A DNA stretch of 22,102 nucleotides from an uncultured Ruminococcus sp. (lineage in GTDB: Bacteria; Bacillota; Clostridia; Oscillospirales; Acutalibacteraceae), in assembly GCA_902773045.1 (NCBI GenBank), contig CACYDE010000107.1:1-22102 (forward strand), written 5' to 3'. Under the pieces are notes generated by a model. The model was given only the letters and a program-made list of their open reading frames with translations, searched no databases and was not told the DNA's origin. A program made the translations under genes and the position numbers. Each line of letters begins with the position of its first letter. The first letter of the stretch is position 1. Positions 16,135 to 22,102 of the stretch are shown here, piece after piece.

Positions 16135-17460
16135 TCACCTACAGCGCCAGATATGACAGCTGTACGGCGCAAGCTCGCTGCCTCCGCCGAAATCATGAAC
16201 ACTTCCTGTTACGAGGTCATCAGCCAGTCCCCAACCTGCGTCAAAGTGAGCGGTGTACGGGACACTGTCTGCATTGACCGCAACGAAGACGCGCTCGCCC
16301 TCGTAGTCACGCTGTATCACGCACTGCTTGTTTGTCAGCACAGGCACTTTCAGATCGCCGTAGCACAAAGCCCTGCATTCTCTGTGAGCCTTTGCAAGCT
16401 TACGGATCAGCTCGGTGATCTCGTTTTCCTGCGGTCTGTCGAAACAGGGACGAAGCGCAGGATCGCCGTCTTTCTTTTCGGCCTTGGCTCCCCACTCGCT
16501 GCCATAGTAAACGCACGGAATACCCGGCATACCGAAAAGCATCGTATAAACAAGCGGAAGGTGGCGTTCATTTGTCAGAATGCTGGCTATTCTCGTCACA
16601 TCGTGGTTGTCCGCAAAGCACAGCAAATGCATTCCTCTGTACTGACACCACTGCTCGGGACCGAAACGGTTTTTGAGCGAATGGCAGATCTCAAAAAGAT
16701 TCATGCTGTTGAAGCTTGAGTACAATCCCTTGTAGCACTCGTAATTTGTCGCCGAGTGAAGCATTTCGGGATTTACCCAGCGCGAATAATCTCCATGGAG
16801 AAGCTCGCCAACAAGGAAGAAATCCTCTTTCAGATCATCGGTGAATCGGCGAAGCCTCTTCAGAAAATCAAAATCAAGACAGTACGCCACATCAAGACGT
16901 ATTCCGTCGATCCCGAAGTACTCTATCCAATACTTCACGGCGTCAAGAAGATGATCTGTCACTGCAGGATTGCGAAGATTCAGCTTTACAAGGTCATAGT
17001 GACCCTCCCAGCCTTCATACCACAATCCGTCATTGAAGCAGCTGTTCCCGTCAAAGTTGATGTTGAACCAATCCTTATAGGGCGACTCCCACCTTCTCTC
17101 GCATACGTCGCGAAACTGAGGAAATCCTCTTCCGACATGATTGAACACTCCGTCAAGAACGACTTTGATCCCCTTTTCGTGGAACACATCGCAAACTTTT
17201 TTAAAGTCTTCGTTCGTTCCGAGCCGTCTGTCGATCTGCTTGTAGTTACGTGTGTTGTAACCGTGTGTATCACTCTCAAAAACAGGCGAGAAGTACACGG
17301 CGTTACAGCCAAGCTTCGCAATATGGTCTGCCCAATCTATCGCCTTTAAAATGCGATGCTCCTGTACTCCGTCATTTCCAAACGGCGCGCCGAACATCCC
17401 GAGAGGATAGATCTGGTAGAATACCGCTTCGTAACCCCAGTTTTTCACGTTGTCTCCCAT
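16135..17460 (-). CDS. Cytosolic GH13 alpha-amylase family glycosidase
   Basis: Retaining alpha-glucosidic hydrolase or transferase of 441 aa with an intact (beta/alpha)8 active site: region I DGVFNH (103-108), region II GIRLDVAY (186-193, nucleophile D190), region III VGELLH (217-222, acid/base E219) and region IV FADNHD (282-287, D287). There is no signal peptide or starch-binding domain, so it probably acts in the cytosol on imported malto-oligosaccharides or glycogen. The exact specificity (amylase, neopullulanase, alpha-glucosidase) cannot be read from sequence alone. AAAGGAG stands 8 nt before the ATG at 17460; the upstream frame to 17490 is not needed. It has its own promoter with a 33-bp dyad shared with the condensation-domain unit. 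Confidence 0.9.
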   Translation of the reverse strand: MGDNVKNWGYEAVFYQIYPLGMFGAPFGNDGVQEHRILKAIDWADHIAKLGCNAVYFSPVFESDTHGYNTRNYKQIDRRLGTNEDFKKVCDVFHEKGIKVVLDGVFNHVGRGFPQFRDVCERRWESPYKDWFNINFDGNSCFNDGLWYEGWEGHYDLVKLNLRNPAVTDHLLDAVKYWIEYFGIDGIRLDVAYCLDFDFLKRLRRFTDDLKEDFFLVGELLHGDYSRWVNPEMLHSATNYECYKGLYSSFNSMNLFEICHSLKNRFGPEQWCQYRGMHLLCFADNHDVTRIASILTNERHLPLVYTMLFGMPGIPCVYYGSEWGAKAEKKDGDPALRPCFDRPQENEITELIRKLAKAHRECRALCYGDLKVPVLTNKQCVIQRDYEGERVFVAVNADSVPYTAHFDAGWGLADDLVTGSVHDFGGGSELAPYSCHIWRCR

Positions 17461-17481
17461 CGTAAAAACTCCTTTCATAAA

Positions 17482-17514
17482 ATTTTGCAATACAAATACT
17501 TCATATTACGAAAT
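17482..17514 (-). promoter_or_regulatory. 33-bp dyad operator of the amylase gene
   Basis: On the minus strand it reads ATTTCGTAA, 15 nt, TTGCAAAAT, with weaker inner symmetry. It overlaps the expected start point. It matches the site at 21900-21932 at 26 of 33 positions, and all seven differences are transitions. The distance to the -10 box is the same (1 nt) at both promoters. It is probably a repressor site of a regulator not present in the window. Confidence 0.65.
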
Positions 17515-17515
17515 A

Positions 17516-17544
17516 ATTCTACATTATATCGGTTCTTTTTTCAA
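17516..17544 (-). promoter_or_regulatory. Promoter of the amylase gene
   Basis: The minus strand reads TTGAAA, 17 nt, TAGAAT, with the dyad operator 1 nt downstream. Upstream of the -35 box is TTGTC, also found at the matching place before the condensation-domain gene. Confidence 0.7.
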
Positions 17545-17602
17545 TAGACAATTTTTCCAAAGAACGGATAAAATGAATTGAGAATTTCATTGAAAGGGTG
17601 CG

Positions 17603-18421
17603 TTATCCCAGCAGTTTCCCGAGTTCTTCCGCAAACATTGTCGGGTGTTCGGCGATCAGCAGATGCGTGCTGTTCGGAAACCTGACGGACTTGTAATCGG
17701 TGTTTATATTCTCACAATACCATTTTTCAAGTTCGGGCGAAAATATCGAACCCGGATCGGGGTAAAAATAGCGAAAAGGAACAGTTATCTTCCCGAGAGC
17801 GTCTCTGTTGTCCTGATCTTTCATTGAATCGGCAAGACTTTTTATCACAGAGAGATCGCATTTCATCAGCCTGAGCAAAAGCTGCCTTCCAAGAATGAGC
17901 CGAGGCAGCTTCGCAAGATCGGGCGCAGCTGCGAGTATAAATTTTTTATACTGATAGTACGAGCTTTTTCTCTCGTCATTATCTCTGTCTTTCTGTGTAT
18001 ACTGCCCTTTATACAGACCCAGATCCCAGTTATCATCGTTCATCTGCTTAGGCGTCATATCGCACAATACGATCTGTTTGAGTCTATCGCAGCCGAAAAG
18101 CTTTACATAATTGAGGATCGTTCCTGCGCCCATAGACCACCCGACAAGCGTTATATCCTTCAGATCAAGACCGCAAATAATCTCATGAAGATCGTTTGCG
18201 AGCATCTCCATCGAAGCATGACCTTTATTCGCGGACTTGCTGCTGCCGTGACCCCTGTGATCGTAAATAATGCACCTCGCCCTGCCGCTCAAAAAAGACA
18301 TCGGCTCGGAATAAATAAAATGAGAGCTTGTCCAGCCGTGCAGCATAACGACCGTATCGCTGCCGCTTCCTGTATTCTCATAGTAAAGTTTTTCTCCGCT
18401 GTTCAAATTAAAATAACTCAT
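17603..18421 (-). CDS. Alpha/beta hydrolase, possible thioesterase or esterase of the acyl module
   Basis: Alpha/beta-hydrolase fold enzyme of 272 aa. Visible elements are the oxyanion segment HGW (28-30), the IIYDHRGHGSS strand-turn (51-61), nucleophile elbow G94-W-S96-M-G98, a likely acid D222 in PDPG, and catalytic H253 in STHLL. Substrate is unknown. Its place as the last gene of the condensation domain-ACP-ligase unit suggests that it releases or edits an ACP-bound acyl product, but general esterase or acylhydrolase work is equally possible. I chose the ATG at 18421, 8 nt after GGAG; a GTG two codons upstream is too close to that site. An intrinsic terminator lies just upstream, so it may be expressed at a lower level than the other genes. 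Confidence 0.85.
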   Translation of the reverse strand: MSYFNLNSGEKLYYENTGSGSDTVVMLHGWTSSHFIYSEPMSFLSGRARCIIYDHRGHGSSKSANKGHASMEMLANDLHEIICGLDLKDITLVGWSMGAGTILNYVKLFGCDRLKQIVLCDMTPKQMNDDNWDLGLYKGQYTQKDRDNDERKSSYYQYKKFILAAAPDLAKLPRLILGRQLLLRLMKCDLSVIKSLADSMKDQDNRDALGKITVPFRYFYPDPGSIFSPELEKWYCENINTDYKSVRFPNSTHLLIAEHPTMFAEELGKLLG

Positions 18422-18445
18422 TGCCACAACTCCAATAAAAAAGCA

Positions 18446-18481
18446 AAATCCGCAGAAAAGGCGTGAAGCCCCTGCGGTTTT
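18446..18481 (-). terminator. Terminator between the acyl-AMP ligase and hydrolase genes
   Basis: On the minus strand CCGCAG/CTGCGG (18450-18455 with 18472-18477) is extended by flanking AAA/TTT pairs and an inner GGC/GCC stem, followed by TTTTGC and a run of six T. The ribosome site of the hydrolase gene comes directly after, so some read-through is expected. Confidence 0.75.
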
Positions 18482-18504
18482 CGAATGAAATAAGTATAAA
18501 ATTT

Positions 18505-20019
18505 TTACTCGTTGATCTTCGCTCTGATGATCTTCTGGGAAGCTGTCTTCACGAACTCCCTGTCTCTGAAGATCACCTTTACGATGCGCTTTGCCGGAGG
18601 GAATGTTTCGTTCACCTCATCGACCTTTGCCCGGATCTCGGCTTGAATATCATCCGACTTATAATCCGGATCGGGGTAGATCTGCGCCGTGATAATGCTG
18701 TTATCGGCATATACCACCATCTCCTTTATCGGCATGAAGAAGGAAAACTGATTCTCAAGCTCTTCGGGGGATACATTCTCACCGTTAGAAAGTATTATCA
18801 GGTTCTTCTTTCTGCCCGTAATATAGAGATAACCGTCGTCGTCTTTATAACCGAGGTCGCCCGTCATAAGCCAACCGTCGGGGGTGAGTGAATTCGCTGT
18901 TTCCTCGGGATTTTTGTAGTAGCCTTTCATAACAGACTTACTTTTCGCCCAGATCTCACCGTCAACGATCTTGACCTCGCAGCCGTTGACGATCTTACCA
19001 ACAGAATCGGGCTTTGGACAATTTCGAACGCCGTTGCAGATTCTCGGAGAACATTCCGTCATACCGTATCCCTGAGCGATCTCGATGCCGAACTCCTTAA
19101 ACCCGTTTACTATATCGGGGCTGAGGTATGCGCCGCCCGAATAAAGCATTTCGAAATCTTCGCCGAAAACCTTCCTGCCAATAGCTTTCTTATCCGGATC
19201 CTTTTCGGCAGCGATCTGCATTTTGTTAAGTATCGTTCCCGCGATCATCGGAACAAATGTCGCATAATTCGGCTTAAAGACATCAAGATTACGCACTATA
19301 TGCATCAAAGAATCATTGATGCAAACCGTTACGCCGTTATAAAGGCTGCAAAGGATGTCGCAGGTCAAGCAGTAAACGTGGTGTATCGGAAGGACGGAAA
19401 GAAGCTTTTTTCCGCTGTAAGCTTCGTCTGTTTCACAGGTCGTGTTGTCGATCAGATTTGCGTGAGTAAGCATTACGCCCTTGCTGACTCCCGTTGTACC
19501 GGAAGTAAAAAGTATCGCGGAAACATCTTCACCGCTTATCTCCCCCTCGGGGAGCTGTCCGCTGTATTCATCTGTGATATCGCCCAAAAAAAGCATATCA
19601 TCACACTTTTTTCCGAGATGAATGAAATACTTAACATTGGGGCATATTTTCCTGAACAGCGGTATATCGGAAACGTGCTTGTCATCGAGAAAAACCGCCG
19701 CGCTGTCGGAGCGCATTATCTCATCGGCAATTTTTTCAACGTTGTTGTTTGTATCTATCGGAACGGATACATTTCCGCTACACTGGATACCGAACCATGC
19801 CGTGAGGTACTCGCGCGAAGTCGTACCGATCACAGCAATGTGTACCTTTTCCGAAAAGCTCTTCTGTATCCACACGGCAACGCTGTCGCAGTCACTTTTA
19901 AACCGAGAAAAACTGACATCATGGAACTTCTTCTTTTTATACTCTCTGAGAAAAACATCCTCGCCGTAAAGCTCCGCGCTTCTGTAAACCAGATCCTTTA
20001 TGGTTTTAAGCTCACTCAT
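18505..20019 (-). CDS. AMP-binding acyl ligase (fatty acyl-AMP/acyl-ACP ligase type)
   Basis: Adenylate-forming enzyme of 504 aa that activates a carboxylic acid with ATP and passes it to a thiol. Motifs are complete: A3 FTSGTTGVSKG (171-181), A5 YGMTE (318-322), A7 TGDLG (386-390), A8 GRKKNLIILSNGENVSPEE (402-420), and A10 with catalytic K496 in KTASQKIIR. The LPIHHVYCLT segment (210-219) and the A8 region are closer to long-chain acyl-CoA/acyl-ACP ligases than to amino-acid-selecting NRPS A domains, so a fatty or aryl acid substrate is more likely (inference). It overlaps the ACP gene by 8 nt (its ATG lies inside the ACP end), which strongly suggests the ACP is its acceptor. Confidence 0.88.
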   Translation of the reverse strand: MSELKTIKDLVYRSAELYGEDVFLREYKKKKFHDVSFSRFKSDCDSVAVWIQKSFSEKVHIAVIGTTSREYLTAWFGIQCSGNVSVPIDTNNNVEKIADEIMRSDSAAVFLDDKHVSDIPLFRKICPNVKYFIHLGKKCDDMLFLGDITDEYSGQLPEGEISGEDVSAILFTSGTTGVSKGVMLTHANLIDNTTCETDEAYSGKKLLSVLPIHHVYCLTCDILCSLYNGVTVCINDSLMHIVRNLDVFKPNYATFVPMIAGTILNKMQIAAEKDPDKKAIGRKVFGEDFEMLYSGGAYLSPDIVNGFKEFGIEIAQGYGMTECSPRICNGVRNCPKPDSVGKIVNGCEVKIVDGEIWAKSKSVMKGYYKNPEETANSLTPDGWLMTGDLGYKDDDGYLYITGRKKNLIILSNGENVSPEELENQFSFFMPIKEMVVYADNSIITAQIYPDPDYKSDDIQAEIRAKVDEVNETFPPAKRIVKVIFRDREFVKTASQKIIRAKINE

Positions 20020-20251
20020 TTACAAGCCCTCCGAGATAGTTAAGGAATTCACCGACATTCTTGCACTTGACCGCTTCTTCCTGATCTATTTCGATGTCGA
20101 AATTATCCTCTGCGTCGCCCATCATACACATAACATCGTATGAATTAAATCCAAGATCCTCAATAAAACGTGATCCCTCGGTGATATCCTCCGGCTCAAC
20201 TTCAACGTACTCGCAAATAATGGCTTTCATCTTTTCAAACATATCAGTCAT
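20012..20251 (-). CDS. Stand-alone acyl/peptidyl carrier protein
   Basis: Carrier protein of 79 aa. The phosphopantetheine site is S37 in DLGFNSYDV (32-40), where the usual D-S-L is N-S-Y; helix 3 and the final helix (CKNVGEFLNYL) fit the four-helix fold. It is acidic, as carrier proteins are. It differs from a housekeeping AcpP (no DSLD), so it is probably dedicated to this cluster. The ATG at 20251 is preferred, 6 nt after GAGGTG; a GTG three codons upstream overlaps that site. It lies between the condensation-domain and ligase genes and overlaps the latter. No phosphopantetheinyl transferase is in the window. Confidence 0.9.
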   Translation of the reverse strand: MTDMFEKMKAIICEYVEVEPEDITEGSRFIEDLGFNSYDVMCMMGDAEDNFDIEIDQEEAVKCKNVGEFLNYLGGLVNE

Positions 20252-20443
20252 ATCAAACACCTCATATCAAATCACTGACCGCAGCTTAAGCCGATCAATA
20301 CAGTTGATTCTGTTTTATTGCATTAACGTTCCCGAACTCCTGCGTTCGGACTTTAAGCTGCGGATAGCGCATATCAAATTACATCAAAAGTTCATATCAA
20401 ACAATATCATTCAGGCAGCATCGGTCGATCAGGTCATATCAAT
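20249..20443 (-). repeat. Short repeated motif TTTGATATG
   Basis: The plus strand has CATATCAAA at 20249-20257, 20263-20271, 20370-20378 and 20393-20401, and a near copy CATATCAAT at 20435-20443 inside the end of the condensation-domain gene. They flank the stem at 20279-20363 on both sides. Whether they are protein sites or relics of small duplications is unknown. Confidence 0.55.
20279..20363 (-). other. Intercistronic multi-helix RNA element before the ACP gene
   Basis: Within the 177-nt gap between the condensation-domain and ACP genes, an 11-bp perfect stem CCGCAGCTTAA (20279-20289) / TTAAGCTGCGG (20353-20363) closes a loop. Inside are the hairpin CCGAAC/GTTCGG (20332-20337 with 20344-20349) and a weaker ATCAA/TTGAT hairpin (20294-20308). 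No U-run follows, so it is not a simple terminator. It could protect or process the mRNA to set different levels of ACP and condensation enzyme, or bind a ligand. Confidence 0.5.
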
Positions 20444-21835
20444 GATCTCTTTGAGCGTCTTGTCGGGGTTTTCAATGCTGCGGAACAGAACTCTTCCGGT
20501 GAAGTAGTAAAGGAATTCGATCTGTTCGGGGGTCGCGCAGTCCTTCTGATAGCCGAAGAAGAAGTTAAGACCGCCGTCACCGGGTCTGTGCATCGCCGTT
20601 ATGTACATCGGCTGAGGCTGCTTGCCGCTGCTGTACCATCTGCTTTTAAATCCGATATCCTTAAGGTACGGAACGACGCTGTTGAGCGTTGCGGGCTGGT
20701 ATGTAAAATTCATGCTGTGATAGCTGCCGCCCGGCGCAACGCCGTAGCGTTCTCTTGTTTCAGCCATGTACTTAAGCGTTGAATAGTCGGCGTGGATAAA
20801 CAGCTCCTCCTGAGCTTTCTTGATGATCTGCATGGATTCGAGAACGGTCGTGTCGAGGGACATTATCGTTCTGAGCGGGAAGCAGTGCATTCTCACGCCG
20901 CCGCACTTTTTGTTAAGAACGGTTGAACGTCTGCTGACGAAATCTCTGATCGTAACGTCGGTTTCCTCATCGTTAAACTTTGAAAGAACGGTTCTGATCG
21001 CATGAAGGATCACCGCGCTGACGGGGATATCGTTTTCATGCGCAAAGTCAAGGATCTTGTTCGTGGAATCGACATCAAGCTCATACGTGATCGTAGCGCC
21101 GTCGCCGTTGGAGCTTGTGAGCATACCGAATCTCTGATCCGGGTTGCCGCTTTCCTGTCTGTACTGCAAAAGCTTTTCCCTGCCTCTGTAATCCGTGTAG
21201 ATCGGCTCGGGCATAGAAAGCTGCTTGTGCCAGAATTCCTCATCTCTTTTCTGCTTGCGGCTGCCCTCGTATTCGAGATCCTTCTTAACAGAATCTATGT
21301 AAGACGTCATAGGCTTAGGATACGGAAGTCCGAACAGAAGACTGCTGTAGATCTCCATTACATCTTTCGCAAAAGCAATTACGGAACCCGAATCCATACA
21401 AGCGTGATGAACGTTGAAATAATATCCGTTATAGCCATTGGGAAGAGATACAATAACAATTCGGGAAAGCTTGCCGCCAAAGGTATCAAAGGGCTGAGAA
21501 GTCCACTTCGTCAGGACTTCGGTGACCTTATCCTCCTGCCATTCGGAAAAATCGTAATACTCGAAATACTCATTGCGATACGGCTCTATATACTGCCACA
21601 TCTCGCCTGTTTCGGGATCCTTCCAGATCCTCATTCTCATGGACTCGCATCTTTCGACGGCTCTGTTGAGCGCTTCGCGAAGCGCCGCTAAATTGAGCTT
21701 AGTCTGAAGATACTGACCCGTACCGATGTTGACGATCTCATGAGTCGGGCTGTAATTCAAAGTAAAAATATGAACCAGCTGCGCCGGAGTCAAAGGATAA
21801 CATTCGCGAATAATGCCGCCGATATTCTTCTGCAT
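20429..21835 (-). CDS. Stand-alone condensation-domain protein (NRPS-type acyltransferase)
   Basis: Chloramphenicol-acetyltransferase-fold protein of 468 aa, the size of one NRPS condensation domain. The first core motif YPLTPAQ is at 13-19, RCESMRMRI (62-70) fits the second, and the active-site motif is H143-H144-A-C-M-D148-S149, the HHxxxDG signature with Ser for Gly. GGVRMHCFPLRT fits the region usually ending in N-T/PLR. Such domains join a carrier-bound acyl group to an amine or alcohol. As no A or carrier domain is fused to it, it should work with the separate ACP and ligase that follow. AAGGTG stands about 7 nt before the ATG. It is the first gene of the unit, behind a promoter with a dyad operator. 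Confidence 0.88.
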   Translation of the reverse strand: MQKNIGGIIRECYPLTPAQLVHIFTLNYSPTHEIVNIGTGQYLQTKLNLAALREALNRAVERCESMRMRIWKDPETGEMWQYIEPYRNEYFEYYDFSEWQEDKVTEVLTKWTSQPFDTFGGKLSRIVIVSLPNGYNGYYFNVHHACMDSGSVIAFAKDVMEIYSSLLFGLPYPKPMTSYIDSVKKDLEYEGSRKQKRDEEFWHKQLSMPEPIYTDYRGREKLLQYRQESGNPDQRFGMLTSSNGDGATITYELDVDSTNKILDFAHENDIPVSAVILHAIRTVLSKFNDEETDVTIRDFVSRRSTVLNKKCGGVRMHCFPLRTIMSLDTTVLESMQIIKKAQEELFIHADYSTLKYMAETRERYGVAPGGSYHSMNFTYQPATLNSVVPYLKDIGFKSRWYSSGKQPQPMYITAMHRPGDGGLNFFFGYQKDCATPEQIEFLYYFTGRVLFRSIENPDKTLKEIIDMT

Positions 21836-21899
21836 TTTTGATCACCTTTCTGTTTTGTATCTCTTGTTTTTGGTCTTCTTGTTTATAATGCAAAGATAA

Positions 21900-21932
21900 A
21901 TTTCGCAACATGAACATTTCATATTGCGAAAT
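21900..21932 (-). promoter_or_regulatory. 33-bp near-perfect dyad operator of the condensation-domain unit
   Basis: On the minus strand: ATTTCGCAA, T, ATGAA, ATG, TTCAT, G, TTGCGAAAT. Arms of 9 and 5 bp are perfectly symmetrical around ATG, with one mismatch. It lies 1 nt downstream of the -10 box and over the start point, the place of a repressor site. A diverged copy is at 17482-17514. Confidence 0.75.
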
Positions 21933-21933
21933 A

Positions 21934-21962
21934 ATTATACGTTATTACCGACCGAATTTCAA
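21934..21962 (-). promoter_or_regulatory. Promoter of the condensation-domain/ACP/ligase unit
   Basis: The minus strand reads TTGAAA, 17 nt, TATAAT. The start point should be near 21927, within the dyad, with a leader of about 90 nt. Confidence 0.75.
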
Positions 21963-21992
21963 TTGACAAAACTGCCAAAGATACGATAGCAT
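21963..21992 (+). promoter_or_regulatory. Possible divergent promoter
   Basis: A perfect TTGACA (21963-21968), 18 nt, then TAGCAT, touching the -35 box of the leftward promoter. It could serve a gene beginning near 22074. Confidence 0.4.
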
Positions 21993-22073
21993 TATATTTT
22001 ATTTTTAATACTTATCACCAGTTTCCAAGTTTTAACGAAATAAAAAAGTGAATTACTCTCAAAAAGGTGTAAA

Positions 22074-22102
22074 ATGGTAAGTAACCACCCAAACCATTAT
22101 GA
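22074..22102 (+). CDS. Possible 5' end of a divergent gene at the right edge
   Basis: ATG at 22074 follows AAAGGTG by about 4 nt and opens a frame (MVSNHPNHY) to the window end. Only nine codons are visible, so no product can be named. Its place, divergent from an operator-controlled operon, would suit a regulator gene, but this is a guess. Confidence 0.25.

Noticed and set aside
19300..20043. Open frame of about 247 codons on the plus strand
   Set aside because: It is antisense to the acyl-AMP ligase, which has all motifs; no homology seen.
21002..21691. Open frame of about 229 codons on the plus strand
   Set aside because: It is antisense to the condensation-domain gene and has no supporting signals.

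Overview
The window looks like chromosomal DNA from a low-to-mid GC, Gram-positive clostridial bacterium, most likely of the Ruminococcus/Oscillospiraceae type (inference). It carries an MreBCD-PBP2 elongation operon. It also has a complete inner-membrane type IV pilus (T4P) set without secretin or PilP, which fits a cell with no outer membrane. Shine-Dalgarno sites are strong, promoters are sigma-A-like, and a cytosolic GH13 amylase is present. No rRNA, tRNA, transposase, integrase or CRISPR array is visible.

Layout, left to right. At 1-95 there is the tail of a plus-strand gene, perhaps a broken GNAT acetyltransferase, that converges on a shared terminator (116-159). From 4918 leftward on the minus strand runs mreB-mreC-mreD-mrdA. 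The start of mreD appears to be an AUA codon overlapping the mreC stop. Between mreB and the pilus genes (4946-5228) is a plus-strand unit with its own promoter and strong terminator and no protein. It contains two 90%-identical copies of a roughly 70-nt sequence, exactly 105 nt apart, and is a good candidate for an undescribed structured ncRNA.

From 13520 down to 5254 lies a type IV pilus locus in at least three leftward units: pilM-pilN fusion + pilO + pilD; pilB; and pilT + pilC. The major-type pilin gene is divergent on the plus strand at 13519. It is followed on the same strand by a YdbS/YdbT-like pair of bacterial PH-domain membrane proteins (14151-16002).

The right third is leftward again. 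One unit encodes four separate proteins resembling the parts of a single nonribosomal/acyl-transfer module: a stand-alone condensation domain, an acyl carrier protein, an acyl-AMP ligase and an alpha/beta hydrolase. A cytosolic alpha-amylase follows under its own promoter. The promoter of the condensation-domain unit and that of the amylase gene carry the same 33-bp dyad at the same distance from the -10 box. The two units are therefore probably controlled by one regulator, linking alpha-glucan use to production of a small acylated molecule (inference). A divergent promoter and a possible start codon at the right edge hint at another gene just outside the window.

The items most worth following are the tandem-repeat ncRNA, the dissociated acyl ligase/ACP/condensation module with its shared operator, the AUA start of mreD and the PilM-PilN fusion.
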